From the NCBI GenBank assembly GCA_963693085.1, contig OY856410.1:890209835-890273834 (forward strand): DNA of 64,000 bases, written 5' to 3'. The notes below the pieces were generated by a model that made no database searches, had not been told where the DNA came from, and saw only the letters and a list, made by a program, of their open reading frames with translations. Positions within the stretch are counted from its first letter, which is position 1; every line of letters begins with the position of its first letter. This DNA is from Alisma plantago-aquatica. Taxonomy: Eukaryota; Streptophyta; Magnoliopsida; Alismatales; Alismataceae. The position numbers were made by a program, and so were the translations under genes. Shown here one piece after another: positions 11,809 to 23,800 of this stretch.

Positions 11809-12020
11809 CCATTATCAAAGATAGATGGTTTTTTGGTCAACAAATATGTAATACCATGTTCATTTAAGATAAACCTATGATTAAATATCAATGCATAAGA
11901 GTTAGGTTGGATGACATAATTCACATGACCATGATGAGTTTGGAGTTATGTCTTTTAGACTAACTAATGTATAAATAGAATTTATGAATAGGAGGAAAAA
12001 AGTGTTCCTGTCATGTCATA
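11809..12020 (+). pseudogene. Reverse transcriptase remnant (Ty3/gypsy), internal A
   Basis: Plus-strand frames give PLSKIDGF, then after a shift YQCIRVRLDDI, then HDEFGVMSFRLTN and EFMNRR. These line up in order with the gypsy RT core (family wording: PLPRIDDLFDQL, YHQIRVREEDI, HYEFLVMPFGLTN, FMDLMNR). Stops and frameshifts occur throughout, and the YxDD catalytic box that should follow is not readable. Confidence 0.65.
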
Positions 12021-12751
12021 CAAGTTATATCAAGCTGTGAATGATGAAATGTCAAATGATTTCAAATATGGTCAAAAATATGATCAATATTTCTTCAAAA
12101 ACCTTAGGGTTTCCGAAGCAGCAATAGCTATGAGACAAGTTGAACAAGAGTGAGATGGGGTTGATTAAATGTCTTTGTAGGATCATGATATGTCTTCTAA
12201 GTAGGCTGTGTAAATCCTAGTAAGGTGAAGATAGTGTTGTTGTTTCACCCCTAATAAGGTTGACTAGGAATTATGTTTCCTTGTATGGAATGACAGGTGC
12301 CAGCGTCAGCATTTCTTTTGTTGCTGAAAAAGAACTGATAAGTGTTCCAGTGACAGTTTATCTAGAAAAAAAGGATGGATACATCACCTTTTTTATGCTT
12401 CAAGTAATGGTATGGGACACATGTCATGATTGGTAAAAATCTAGCAAGTATGACTTTAGAGTAATGTGTTGATACAATAGATATAATTTTAGGGTGATAT
12501 CTAGAATTTAAAGTTGAACATTACTACTATAGTTGTACAGATGACACAAGAAGTTTCTACATTCCATATTGAGAATGTCTTCATATATGGGGGTAGTTGT
12601 GCCTTCGATGTTGACATATATGTATGAATGATGTGACGTCACCATGCTATTCAAGTAACCATGTGAATATAATAAGATGAGGTGCAAAAGAAGTACCCAT
12701 CTTTGTTTACCTTGGATTTTGGGGGCGAAATCCCTGTTAGGGGTTTATAGT

Positions 12752-15700
12752 TGTAAGGCCCGTAAACTTACTTAATGAGTTAAATAAGCTTAATTATAAT
12801 AATTGAATTCTTATAACCCTAATATAACCTTTTTAAACTATTTGAAATCATAAGATAAGCTTAATTTTCAAATTTGGTCCAACTTGGACAATGTTTGAAC
12901 TGGTTATGCAATTTTATGCCCATTTGGGACTTTTCTGCAATTTACCCAATTGCGAGGTTTTCTTGCAATTTATCACTTTCATTATGTTCCTTTGATATTC
13001 TATCATCATTCTTGAGCTTTTTGATCCATAGGGTACCTATTGAATCCTTAGTTTGAAGGTGTTTTCTCCAAGGGTATTTTAGGGTTTACCTCTTCGTGGA
13101 TGAGCTATCTTTAGTAGCTATCAACTAATAAATTATTTGTTTTTCTTGGAAATTCAAGAAACGAGGGATAATCATGTCTCTATTTATGGTGGGGGAGCTT
13201 CTTGTGTGTGTTATTGTATATTCTTAATAGTTTAAGGCCATGGACACTAGGAAAGATACTAGAACTTCAACTTTTTCTTTATCTTAAAGTTTCATGTACT
13301 TATCTCTAAGCACCAAAATGATCCATTTTCTCTCCACCACATCCCTCATTATATGAACATCATTATCCCTTTGTCTTCTACGAATTTCCTTTCCAAGGAA
13401 TAAGAAAGAGGGGATCTTCTTGGGAAAAGAATCTAGAGTTGCAATTGACTTCCTTTTAGGGTTTGAAAAGCTTCCTTCAAGTGATCTTGACCTAAAAGAG
13501 TAAGAATACCCTTATTTCCTCCATTTATTTCTTTGCTATCCTTCCTCCTACCTTTCTCCAGGTCGTAACCTTACTGTTCCATGATAAAAATTGCTCAAAA
13601 GCTCTAAACCCTACCTTTCTTGCTCCTTATGCTTAGGATTTGCTCATTTGATGAAGAAAGGTGCTAGATGGACGAGTTCATAGTACTTGAATTTTCTACC
13701 CTACCTGCTCAAGTTTTCTTCTGTTTGTGATTTAATCTTATCATTATAGGAAAGTTTTATAACTTTCTCCACGTTTATTGCTTACCATAAGCTTTCTAGC
13801 TCATGTTCTTGCTTGAAAATGATGATCCATGCACTAAAAAGTTATGCTTGACTTGGATTTTGATTTTTATAATGTTTCCTGTTCTGATTTCAGTTCTATA
13901 TGAACCTTTATTCATGTGTACGTTATTACTAAGGTATTATATGACTTGGATCAGGTTGGTTTGACAACCTATGGTGCTAAGCACCTATCAACCAAGGTCA
14001 ATTTTAGGGTTTAAAGTTGATTTCTTCTATAAATACATGACTCAATGGTGGTACCATTGCAACAACCGATGGTGTTGTCTTCATGACAACTAATGGTGGT
14101 GACCAAGGGTTTCAACTGACGTTCACCCCCTTAGGTCAGGTTTTGGATCAATTAGAAGTTTAATGATCAACCATTAAGTACCCTACTGATGTTATCAATC
14201 AATGATGACATTAGCTTAATAATTGATGCTGATTAAAGAATATAGTGCTGATCTAACAACCTATGGTGACTTAATGGTCACTACTGATGGTGGATCAGGT
14301 CTCCACAACCTATGGTGAGCTAATCATATAGTTGTAGAATCAATTAAGCCTTAGACCAATGGTTTCTTGGGTCACTTGATGTAATGGACGAACCTATACT
14401 ATAATTGATGGTTTTAACATATGAACTTGACCTAATGGTCAAGATCTAATGTTTATTCCTCCAATAAATTGGAATGATGGTTAATATAATATGTTTGTTC
14501 TAATAATGTTATTTATATGATTTCCTTTATATGATCAACTTAAGGAGCTTACTTGTTGACAATGGATGGCTTGTTTTAAATGAATAGTCGATTGTGGGTT
14601 TTACCCTACTCTCAATGGAACTTTTTGTGTTGTTAATCAAGGGATGTCTAGGGTTAGATGGTGACTCTTTCTAGAGAACTAATCAAGGACTTCATAGGTG
14701 GTTTATCCAATGTGTTTACTTATGTAAACAACCAATGGTATTACCTTTTAAACATCCATTGGTTCTGGGTGACATTGTGGTATGGTGATATGGGCTGAAT
14801 GATGATGGAACAAATGGAGGGTTACTCTTAATAAGGTAGTCTTGCCTATTCACTCATATGAATATAAGGGATGATAACCATATTTTGTTGATATGTAACC
14901 CTAATGAGGCATAGCTTGTTATACCTAGCTTTAATATAACTAAATGATGGTAATTGTGTATAAATAGTCCTTGAATATGACTAATACAATCATGGAGTAC
15001 TCTCTTATTATTTGAAACCCTCGTATGCTATAACCCAATGGTTACACCTTGATTTATGTGTGGGTTCATACTTGAGAGTAGTATGGAATGTGATGGTAAT
15101 GCTTCACCTTATGCATCCATGATCCAATTGGGGTGTCGTGAGTTAGGGTTTGGGTATAAGTTCTTATTAGTAACATTGATATAATTTATCATCTTGAACC
15201 TAACTCTAATGCAAATAGATAAAGATGAGTATTCATGTTTAACATTCTTATATGATGGCATGATGGTGAAATAACCTCTTTAATATGATCATAACCTTAA
15301 TCTATTAATTGGTGGTTAACACAGCCACATGGTTGATACTTTATTATACTAAACATATGCATTATGAATATGATGAGGGTTAATCATATCTAGATTCCTT
15401 ACATGCCGATGTAATAAATGAATGGTCTTAATGTTATTATAACCCTACTATGATTGTTTATGAATATCTCCTAGCTCATTAATGCAATATTGTGCTGATC
15501 TGGTGTATTATATGTAAGTGATGTTGTTGAGCCTTGTTATAATGCATGTAATGATAATTATGATCTTGCAGGGAATAGTATGATGGTCTTAATGACCTTT
15601 GGGCATGGTTGAGCCCTGAATAAGGTGTAATCCTCTTGTGTTGATACAGATTGATACCCTGTGATATTGTGAAAAGGATTTATATCCTGTGATAGTATGA

Positions 15701-17639
15701 TGGTCTTAATGACCTTTGGGCATGGTGGAGCCCTAAATGAGGTGTAATCCTCTTGTGTTGATAAGGGTTGATACCCTATGATATAGTGAAAAGGATTTAT
15801 AGCTTTCGATAGTATGATGACTAGTGTGTTCTCATGAATGGCAAGTCAATAGTACCATGTGATGATGGGATGAGAAATTATGTTCCACATATTTTATATC
15901 TTTTAAAAGTTGTGATATTTATATGCTTTCTATAAGTGAATTAGGGTTTGTATGTCCATTTGTTTGATGCAGCCTTAACTCACCCAATTGACATAACTAA
16001 TCAAGTGCAACTCTAATCATGTAGTACCCTGTGTCGTCGAGCCATCTTTAGTATCAAAGCTTGCTCGATGGTGAAATGAGTATTCTTAAGGGAATCTCAG
16101 AGCGCATACGGTTGAGTATGTGTGGGTAACAAGTTGAGGATATATCCTTGTCATCCACAATGTAGGTTGTGGAGGATGGATATGGTCATGCCTCATACAT
16201 ATGATGTGATTGAAGACAACTATGGTTGTACCTCAGATTAGAGGGTTTTGTATATCCTGGTTTCTAGTGTCGTGACCTATACCAAGGGCAAACTAGTGGT
16301 TAGAAGCTTGACTATATGTCAATGTGGTGGCAACTTTGACTTATATGTCACTACCTTTTTACTCATACTGACCGAGGGGAAGAGATCTTAGGATACCGAC
16401 ACTCCTAGATCTTGTACGGAACCGAATAGCCCTTCGTAGAGGTCGGTTGGACTTTGAATGGTACGATTCAAATTCCCTAGGGTGTAATAAAAGATGTAAT
16501 ACATTTGTGTAGCATATTTGTTTAGGGTTATACATGACATTTCACATTGGGTGATAACCCTTGTTTGTTATCTTTACATAAAGATGATGCTTAGTGCAAT
16601 TAAGAGTTAGCAGATATACCTATGTTGTGGATATTCTTAAGGTTGTAGATGCGTACATACAGTAGCCATGCTTATGTTTATAACTATATTTCTACTAGTA
16701 ATTATAATCATGATGCTAGATATCTCATTTTGTTAGTTATATTTAGCATTCTAGCCATGCCTTTGTTACTAGAGATGCATATACTGCTAATCATGCTAAA
16801 TGTAGATAGTTGTGCTTATGTTGTTAGCTCTTATTATGATGTTAATATGTTTGACCTATTAGACATGTTAATGTTGTTATCTATGCTTATGTGGCTAGAC
16901 TTATTCATAATGATAGGGATTTTATGCCACTAGACTTGCTCATGATGCTAGATATGCATATGCTACTGAATTGCTTATGTTGTTAACAAGATAAAGGGTG
17001 ATAGTCTGGATAATGATGATAATTATTATCTTCTCCTTTATGTATTCTGTCAATCATCCCTACTATTGAGCCTATTTGTTATATCTTATTAAACTGCTTA
17101 AACTATTTAATTACTTAAAATGTTGTAATCAATAAGCATTGTTGGAGGTTATATCTCTTGCTGGGACATGGGTCTCACCCTTTTGGTTCACCACATCTTT
17201 TTAGGTAATCAGCAATGATGGCAATGGAATCATGGAAGTAAAGAGGAGCTATAGTAATGAATCTCTGAGAAAGTTGATTAGATCTCTAGTGTGTCCTAGA
17301 GTCATCCCTGTACTCTCAGGTATGGGTAGGAAAAGTTTGTATATGGTGTTTCAAACAAATCGAACTTTTGTTAGTATGTTAATGTTTGTTTGTGTGGCAT
17401 ATATGAATATTGTTCTCCTATGTATATATGTTGTGGCAAAGGAGATGGAACAATTTGTATCAAATTCTTGGCATAGTATGGATACAAGAAAGATGTTGGG
17501 ATCTTATTCAAATGTTTCTGAGCGGGTGTTGATGTTGAAATCAGTTTTAATTTACCCATATTTTTGGGTATGTGATTAATTAGTGATCAATTGTGTTTTA
17601 TGTTTTGAGTAATTTTGTTTAGTGTAACAAGTTCTCACA
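12752..17639 (+). repeat. LTR-b of element Z (complete, about 4.9 kb)
   Basis: Starts TGTAAGGCCCG and ends TTCTCACA, followed by the second primer site. Matches LTR-c over its whole length with scattered substitutions and small indels. TATAAATA at 14029-14036 is conserved in LTR-c (22091-22098) and is a possible promoter TATA box. AT-rich, with many short local repeats (CAATGGT, ATGCTAGA families). Confidence 0.85.
15575..15808 (+). repeat. 117-bp unit tandemly duplicated inside LTR-b
   Basis: Units start at 15575 and 15692 with ATAGTATGATGGTCTTAATG. LTR-c has the same duplication at 23598-23831 with identical 117-bp spacing, so the duplication predates the LTR copies. Confidence 0.85.
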
Positions 17640-18899
17640 AGTTGGTATCCGAGCTTCAGGTTCACTAAGTGTATAGGGACACTAGGACTTAGGACTAGGA
17701 TGAGGTAAAAAATAGGAATATGACTATAAAATATGGTACATACTGCCTAATGTCAGTATTTGGGTGCCCTGGCTAGGTATTCAATTGTTGAAGAAAGGTA
17801 AGTATGGAACTCTTGGATTCTTACCTTTCTGATTACTCTGATCAAGTAGTCATTTTGAGACAATCTAAAGAGCATAATGAATAAGAAATCTTGGTGTGAA
17901 TATCTCAATCCTACCTTAAAAAAGATGAGAATTGCATCATAATCTATTAAAACTTGAATGTTTGGTAACTATAAGAGAAAGCTAAAACACCAAGAAATCT
18001 AAATCTGAATTCAAATAAGGAAAAGATGAGTTCTTGAAGATGTGATTCAATAAGATAATAAAGTAAAAGACAGATAAGTCTATGCTTATAAAGTGATTCA
18101 AGGTATGAAATCCACATAAGATGGAGAGAACTCCAATGATAAGAGTATAAAATGAGAAGATAAATGAGAACAATGACAAAGGAATAAGGTGGAACCTGAG
18201 TTAATCTCAGACCAACCTATGTGTGTTAGAAAGTGTTAATGTAAAATCATCATGACATGTGAAAGAAATTAAGGGAGATGATCCATGTTTAATGAAGAAA
18301 ATGAAGAATATGATGATTTACCTATTGATAAGTGGTTGAAAAACATAATAAAATAAGAGAACATACACTAGTGAAATAAATAGTCATCAAGGAAGGAGTA
18401 ATGAGATACGTTAATCATGATGATTCCTATGCTAATGGCAAGGAACCTGAAATGAAAAAGGTAAAATGATACATAAGAAGTTGTAACCTGCATAATGAAA
18501 ATAGAATTGGTTACCTTTTTTCTAGTGACCCTTAAACAATGTTTCTATGATGTGGGAAGTGTCTTTCCCTTATGTCTTTCCTTTCTACGGCACATCTTTT
18601 AAGTGGATCATTACCACTTGGTACATGTGGATTTGCTACAAACATGAGGGTGGATAGCTTATTATAGCATAAGTTTTCTTGGACTATGGTTCCAAGATCA
18701 CAAAATTTATGATGAGTTTGCTTTTGAGCCTTCCAATAATTTTGGAGACTCCTCTTATATGATTTAAAATTTATTATGTTTGTAAAAGTAGATGATAAAA
18801 GGATGTGAGTTCCTTATATCACATGAGGTTGATACCAAGGTAACGAATCCTAGTATCCAAGATGTATCAATAGTATGGGAAGTATGTGAAGGTTGGAGA

Positions 18900-19189
18900 T
18901 GTAACATCCCAGGATTTGAGGCCTCAGATAAAAAGATCTTATAAGGAATGATTGGACTACCCATATCACCAAGGTGCACTTCCTTTTCCGGGAGCCCATC
19001 TCTAAAGAACTCCATAGTTAAGCGTACTCAGCTTGGAGTAGTACTAGGATGGGTGACCCGTCGGGAAGTTGATCCTGGCTTGCGCGTGAGTGGACAAAAG
19101 CGTGCAGTTAAGGCTAGTGGTGGTCTGTGGGGCCAGTCGTCATTCCTGAAACCCTGCTAGAGCCTTGGGCAGTGGGCCCGAGCGTTACA
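18900..19189 (+). repeat. Cassandra 5' LTR
   Basis: 290 bp. Contains the 5S-like block (about 18945-19075). TTATAAGG near 18940 lies just before the 5S-like start. Confidence 0.93.
18945..19075 (+). promoter_or_regulatory. 5S rRNA-like segment with internal Pol III promoter, 5' LTR
   Basis: CATAGTTAAGCGT (A-box region), GGAGTAGTACTA and AGGATGGGTGACC (C-box, 19046-19058) followed by GGGAAGTT reproduce the 3' half of plant 5S rRNA closely; the 5' third is diverged. In Cassandra this segment supplies an RNA polymerase III promoter. It is not a 5S rRNA gene. Confidence 0.88.
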
Positions 19190-19191
19190 AA

Positions 19192-19204
19192 TGGTATCAG
19201 AGCC
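19192..19204 (+). promoter_or_regulatory. Cassandra primer binding site
   Basis: TGGTATCAGAGCC, tRNA-Met type, two bases after the 5' LTR. Confidence 0.9.
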
Positions 19205-19440
19205 AAAACCCCTCTAGTAGGTGGGGCCCACATGGGCATGGCATGCTAGTCTTGAGCCGTGTGGTCCAGGCATGTAGGAAAGGGTTGTCCATGGTTGACG
19301 TAGCCACCCTTGCGCTGGTATTCCGTGATCGGGAGCTGGGTGTCCATGGGCCATTATGGGTCTGCACTGAAATGGGGTCAGATTATGAGGCCTTATAGTT
19401 GAGCCTTGACGAGGACGTCAAGAGTCTAAGTGGGGGAGAT

Positions 19441-19730
19441 TGTGACATCCCAGGATTTGAGGCCTCGGATAAAAAGATCTTATAAGGAATGATTGGACTA
19501 CCCATATCACCATGGTGCACCTCCTTTTCCGGGAGCCCATCTCTAAAGAACTCCATAGTTAAGCGTGATCAGCTTGGAGTAGTACTAGGATGGGTGACCA
19601 GTCGGGAAGTTGATCCTGGCTTGCGCGTGAGTGGACAAAAGCGTGCAGTTAAGGCTAGTGGTGGTCTGTGGGGCCAGTCATCATTCCTGAAACCCTGCTA
19701 GAGCCTTGGGCAGTGGGCCCGAGCGTTACA
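19441..19730 (+). repeat. Cassandra 3' LTR
   Basis: 290 bp, directly after the polypurine tract. Carries a second 5S-like block at about 19486-19616 with the same boxes; the base after the C-box is A instead of C. Confidence 0.93.
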
Positions 19731-19879
19731 AGAGATGTTTACTAAATGAACATATCAAGTATTCCTCCCCCTTAAAGAGAGGGAGAGAGAGTTGATGATG
19801 ACCCTCTAAATTTTGTTTGGAAGGAAAAACAAAAGTGATTCTATAATGTTGTGTATGGTTCAGTGATAGCTGGGCAAGA

Positions 19880-20090
19880 CCACTATCAAGGATAGATAGT
19901 TTGTTGGTCAATAGCTATGTGATACCATGTTCCTTAAAGATAAACCTATGATCAAATATCAATGCATAAGAGTTATTTTGGATGACATAATTTACATGAC
20001 CATGATGAGTTTAGAGTTATGTCCTTTAGACTAACCAATGTACAAATAGAATTTATGAATAGGAGGAACAGAGTGTTCTAGTCATGTCAT
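19880..20090 (+). pseudogene. Reverse transcriptase remnant (Ty3/gypsy), internal B
   Basis: Counterpart of 11809-12020. ATTTATGAATAGGAGGAACAGAGTGTTC here gives FMNRRNRVF, slightly closer to the gypsy RT wording MNRVF than internal A. Stops throughout. Confidence 0.6.
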
Positions 20091-20823
20091 ACAAGTTATA
20101 TCAAGATTTAAATGATGACATGTCAAATTATTTCAAATATGGTAAAAAATATGATTAATATTTCTTCTAAAACCTTAGGGTTTCCGAAGAAGCAATAGCT
20201 ATGGGACAAGTTGAACAAGAGTGAGATGGGGTTCATTAAATGTCTTTATGGGATCATGATATGTCTTGTAAGTAGGTTGTGTAAATCCTAGTAAGGTGAA
20301 GATAGTGTTGTTGTTTCACCGCTAACAAGGTTGACTAGGAATGATATTTCCTTGTATGGAATGACAGGTGCCAACATCAACATTTCTTTTGATGTTGAAA
20401 AAGAACTGACAAGTGTTCCAGTGTTAGTGTATCTAGAAAACAAAGGATGGATACATCACCTTTTTTATGCTTCAAGGAATGGTATGGGACACATGGCATG
20501 ATTGGTAAAAAGCTATCAAGTATGACTTTTGAGTAATGTTTTGATACAATAGATATAATTTTAGGGTGATAGCTAGAATTTAAAGTTGAACATTACTACT
20601 AGAGTTGTATAGTTGATACAAGGAGTTTCTACATTCCATATTGAGAATGTCTTCTTATGTGGGGGTAGTTGTGTCTTCGATGCAAACATATATCTATGAA
20701 TGATGTGACATCACCATGATATGTAAGTAACCATGTGAAGGTAATAGTACGAGGTGCAAAAGAAGTACCCATCTTTGTTTACCTTGAATTTTGGGGGTGA
20801 AATCCCTGTTAGGGGTTTATAGT

Positions 20824-23800
20824 TGTAAGGCCCCTAAACTTAGTTAATGAGTTGAATAAGGTTGATTATCATAGTTGAATTCTTATAACCCTAATCTAAC
20901 CTTTTTATATGCTTTTAACTCATAATAAAAGCTTATGTTTCAAATTTGGTCTAATTTGCACACTGTTTGAGCAAGTTATGCATTTTATGCACATTTTGGA
21001 CTATCCTGTAATTTACCCAATTGAGAGGTTTTATTTGCAATTTATCATTTGTATTATGTTACTTGTATATTCTATCATCATTCTTTATCTTGTTGAACCA
21101 TGGGGCACCTATTTAATCCTTGGTTTGAAGGTGTTTTCTCCAAGGGTATTTTAGGGTTTACCCCTTCATGGTTGAGCTACCTTTAGTAGCTATCAACTAA
21201 TGAATTATTTATATAGATTGGAAATTCAAGAAACGAGGGATAAGCATGTATCTATGGATAGTGGGGGAGCTGCTTGTGTGTGTGCTTGTAAATTCTTAAT
21301 AGTTTAAGGCCATGGACACTTGGAAAGATACTAGAACTTCAACTTTTTCTTTTTCTTTATCTTAAAGTTTCATATACTTATCCCTAAGCACCAAAATGAG
21401 GTATTTGCTCTCCACCACTTCCCTCCTTCTATGAACCTCATTCTCCCTCTGTTCTGCTACAAATTTCCTATCCAAGGAAGAAGAAAGAGGGGATCTTCTT
21501 TAAAAAAGAATCTAGGGTTGCAATTGACTTCCTTTTAGGGTTTGAAAAGCTTCACCTTCTAGTGATCTTGACCTAAAAGAGTAAGAATCCCCTTCTTTCC
21601 TCTGTTTATTTCTTTGTTATCCTTCCTCCTACCTTTGTCCATGTCATAACCTTGTTGTTCCATGATAGAAATTGCTTTAAAGCTCTATAGCCCTACCTTT
21701 CTTGCTCCTTACGCTTAGGATTTGCTCATTTGATGAAGAAAGGTGCTAGATGGACGATTTCATAGCTTATACTTGAATTTTCTAGCCTACCTTCTTAAAT
21801 TTTCTTCTTTTTGGGATTTCGTATTCTCATTAGAGGCAAGTTTTATAACTTTCTCCACATTTATTACTTACCATAAGCTTTCTAGCTCATGTTCTTGCTT
21901 GAAAATGATGATCCATGCACTAAAAAACTATGCTTGACTTGGATTTCAATTTTTATAATGTTTCATGTTCTGATTTCAGTTCCATATGAACCTTTATTCA
22001 TGTGTAAATTATTCCTAAGGTATAATATGACTTGGATCAGGTAGGTTTATCAACAAATGGTCAATTTTAGGGTTTAAAGCTGATTTCTTCTATAAATACA
22101 TGACTCAATGGTGGTACCATTGCAACAACCAATGGTGTTCTCTTCATGACAACTAATGGTGGTGACCAAGGGTTTCAACTGACTTTCACCCCCTTATGTC
22201 AGGTTTTGGATCAATTAGAAGTTTAATGATCAACCATTAAGTACCCTACTGATGTTATCAATCAATGATGACATTGGGTTAATATTTGATGTTGATTAAT
22301 GAATATAGTGCTGATCTAACAACCAATGGTAACTTAGTTGTCACTACTGATGGTGGATTAGGTCTCCACAACCTATAGTGAGTTAATCATATAGTTGTAG
22401 CATCAATTAATCCTTAGACCAATGGTTTCTTGGGTCACTTGATGTAATGGTCGAACCTATATTGTAATTGATGGTTTTAACATATGAATTTGACCCAATG
22501 GTCAAGATCTAATGTTTATTCCTCCAATAAAATGGAATGATAGCTAATGTAATATGTTGGTCCTAATAATGTTATTTAGATGGTTTCCTTTATATGATCA
22601 ACTTAAGGAGTTTCCTTGTTGACAATGGATGGTTTGTTTTAAATGAACAGTCGATTGTGGGTTTTACCCTACTCTCAATGAAACTTTTTTGTGTTGTTCA
22701 TCAAGGGATGTCTAGGGTTAGATCGTGACTCTTTCTTGAGAACAAATCAAGGAATTCATAGGTTTTTTTATCCAAGGTGTTTACTTATGTAAACAACCAA
22801 TGGTCTTACCTTTTAAACATCCAATGGTTCTGGGTGACATTGTGGTATGGTGCTATGGGTTGAATGATGATGGAACAAATGGAGGGTTAACCTTAATAAG
22901 GTAGTCTTACCTATTCACTCATAACCCTAATGGGGTATAACTTGTTATACCTAGCTTTAATATAACTAAATGATGGTAATTGGGTATGAATAGTCCTTGA
23001 ATGACTAATACAATCATGGAGTACTCTCTTATTGTTGTTGAAACCGTAGTATGCTATAACCCGATGGTTACACCTTGATTTATGTGTGGGTTCATACTTG
23101 ATAAAAGTATGGAATGTGATGATGATGCTTCACCTTATGCATCCATGATCCAATGAGGGTGTCGTGAGTTAGGGTTTGGGTATCAGTGCTGATTAGTAAT
23201 ATTGATATAATTTATCATGTTGAGCCTAACTCTAATGCAAATAGATAAAGATGGGTATTCATCTTTAACATTCTTATATGATGGTATGATGGTGAATTAA
23301 CCTCCTTAATATGATCATAACCTTAATATGGTAATTGGTGGTTAAGATAGACACATGGTTGATACTTTCTTATACTAAACATGTGCATTATGAATATGAT
23401 GAGGGTTAAATATATCTAGATACCTTGCATGTTGATGTAATAAAGGAATATTCTTAATGTTATTATAACCCTGTTATGATTTTTTATGAATATCTCCTAG
23501 CTCATTAATGCAACATTGTTATGATCTGGTGTATTATATGTAAGTGATGTTGTTGAGCCTTGTTATAAGGCATGGAAAGATGATGATCTTGCAAGGAATA
23601 GTATGATGGTCTTAATGACCTTTGGGCATGGTAGAGCCCTGAATGAGGTTCAATCCTCTTCAGTTGATAAGGGTTGATACCATGTGATATTGTGAAAAAG
23701 ATTTATATCTTGTGATAGTATGATGGTCTTAATGACCTTTGGGCATGGTTGAGCCCTGAATGAGGTGTAATCATGTTCTGTTGATAAAGGTTGATACCCT

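Larger units (their letters stand above)
10407..12751 (+). mobile_element. Internal region A of element Z, decayed
   Basis: About 2.35 kb without a long open frame, much shorter than a full gypsy gag-pol (5-6 kb). A reverse transcriptase remnant is readable at 11809-12020. A G-rich stretch (TTTTGGGGGCG, about 12717) and GTTAGGGGTTTATAG just before LTR-b are the polypurine-tract candidates. No gag, protease or integrase similarity recognised. Confidence 0.75.
18900..19730 (+). mobile_element. Cassandra TRIM retrotransposon (complete, 831 bp)
   Basis: Two 290-bp LTRs (18900-19189 and 19441-19730), each starting TGT(A/G)ACATCCC and ending GCGTTACA, flank a 251-bp non-coding centre. The PBS TGGTATCAGAGCC (tRNA-Met type) is at 19192-19204, and a polypurine tract AAGTGGGGGAGAT at 19428-19440. 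TSDs are GGAGA (18895-18899) and AGAGA (19731-19735), one mismatch; the empty site is present in internal A near 11663. The LTRs carry 5S rRNA-like sequence, the defining trait of Cassandra. By eye the LTRs differ at about 8 of 290 positions. Confidence 0.95.
17640..20823 (+). mobile_element. Internal region B of element Z, interrupted by Cassandra
   Basis: Corresponds to internal A; after removing the 831-bp insertion and one 5-bp TSD copy, about 2.35 kb remains. The primer site at 17643-17654 reads TGGTATCCGAGC, with one change from the first copy. No long open frame. Confidence 0.82.

Noticed and set aside
18945..19616. 5S rRNA genes in tandem
   Set aside because: Only the 3' half is 5S-like, and the blocks lie inside paired LTRs with PBS, PPT and TSD; this is Cassandra, not rDNA.
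18948..19701. 70-codon frames repeated in both Cassandra LTRs
   Set aside because: They read through 5S-like and LTR sequence; Cassandra is non-coding.
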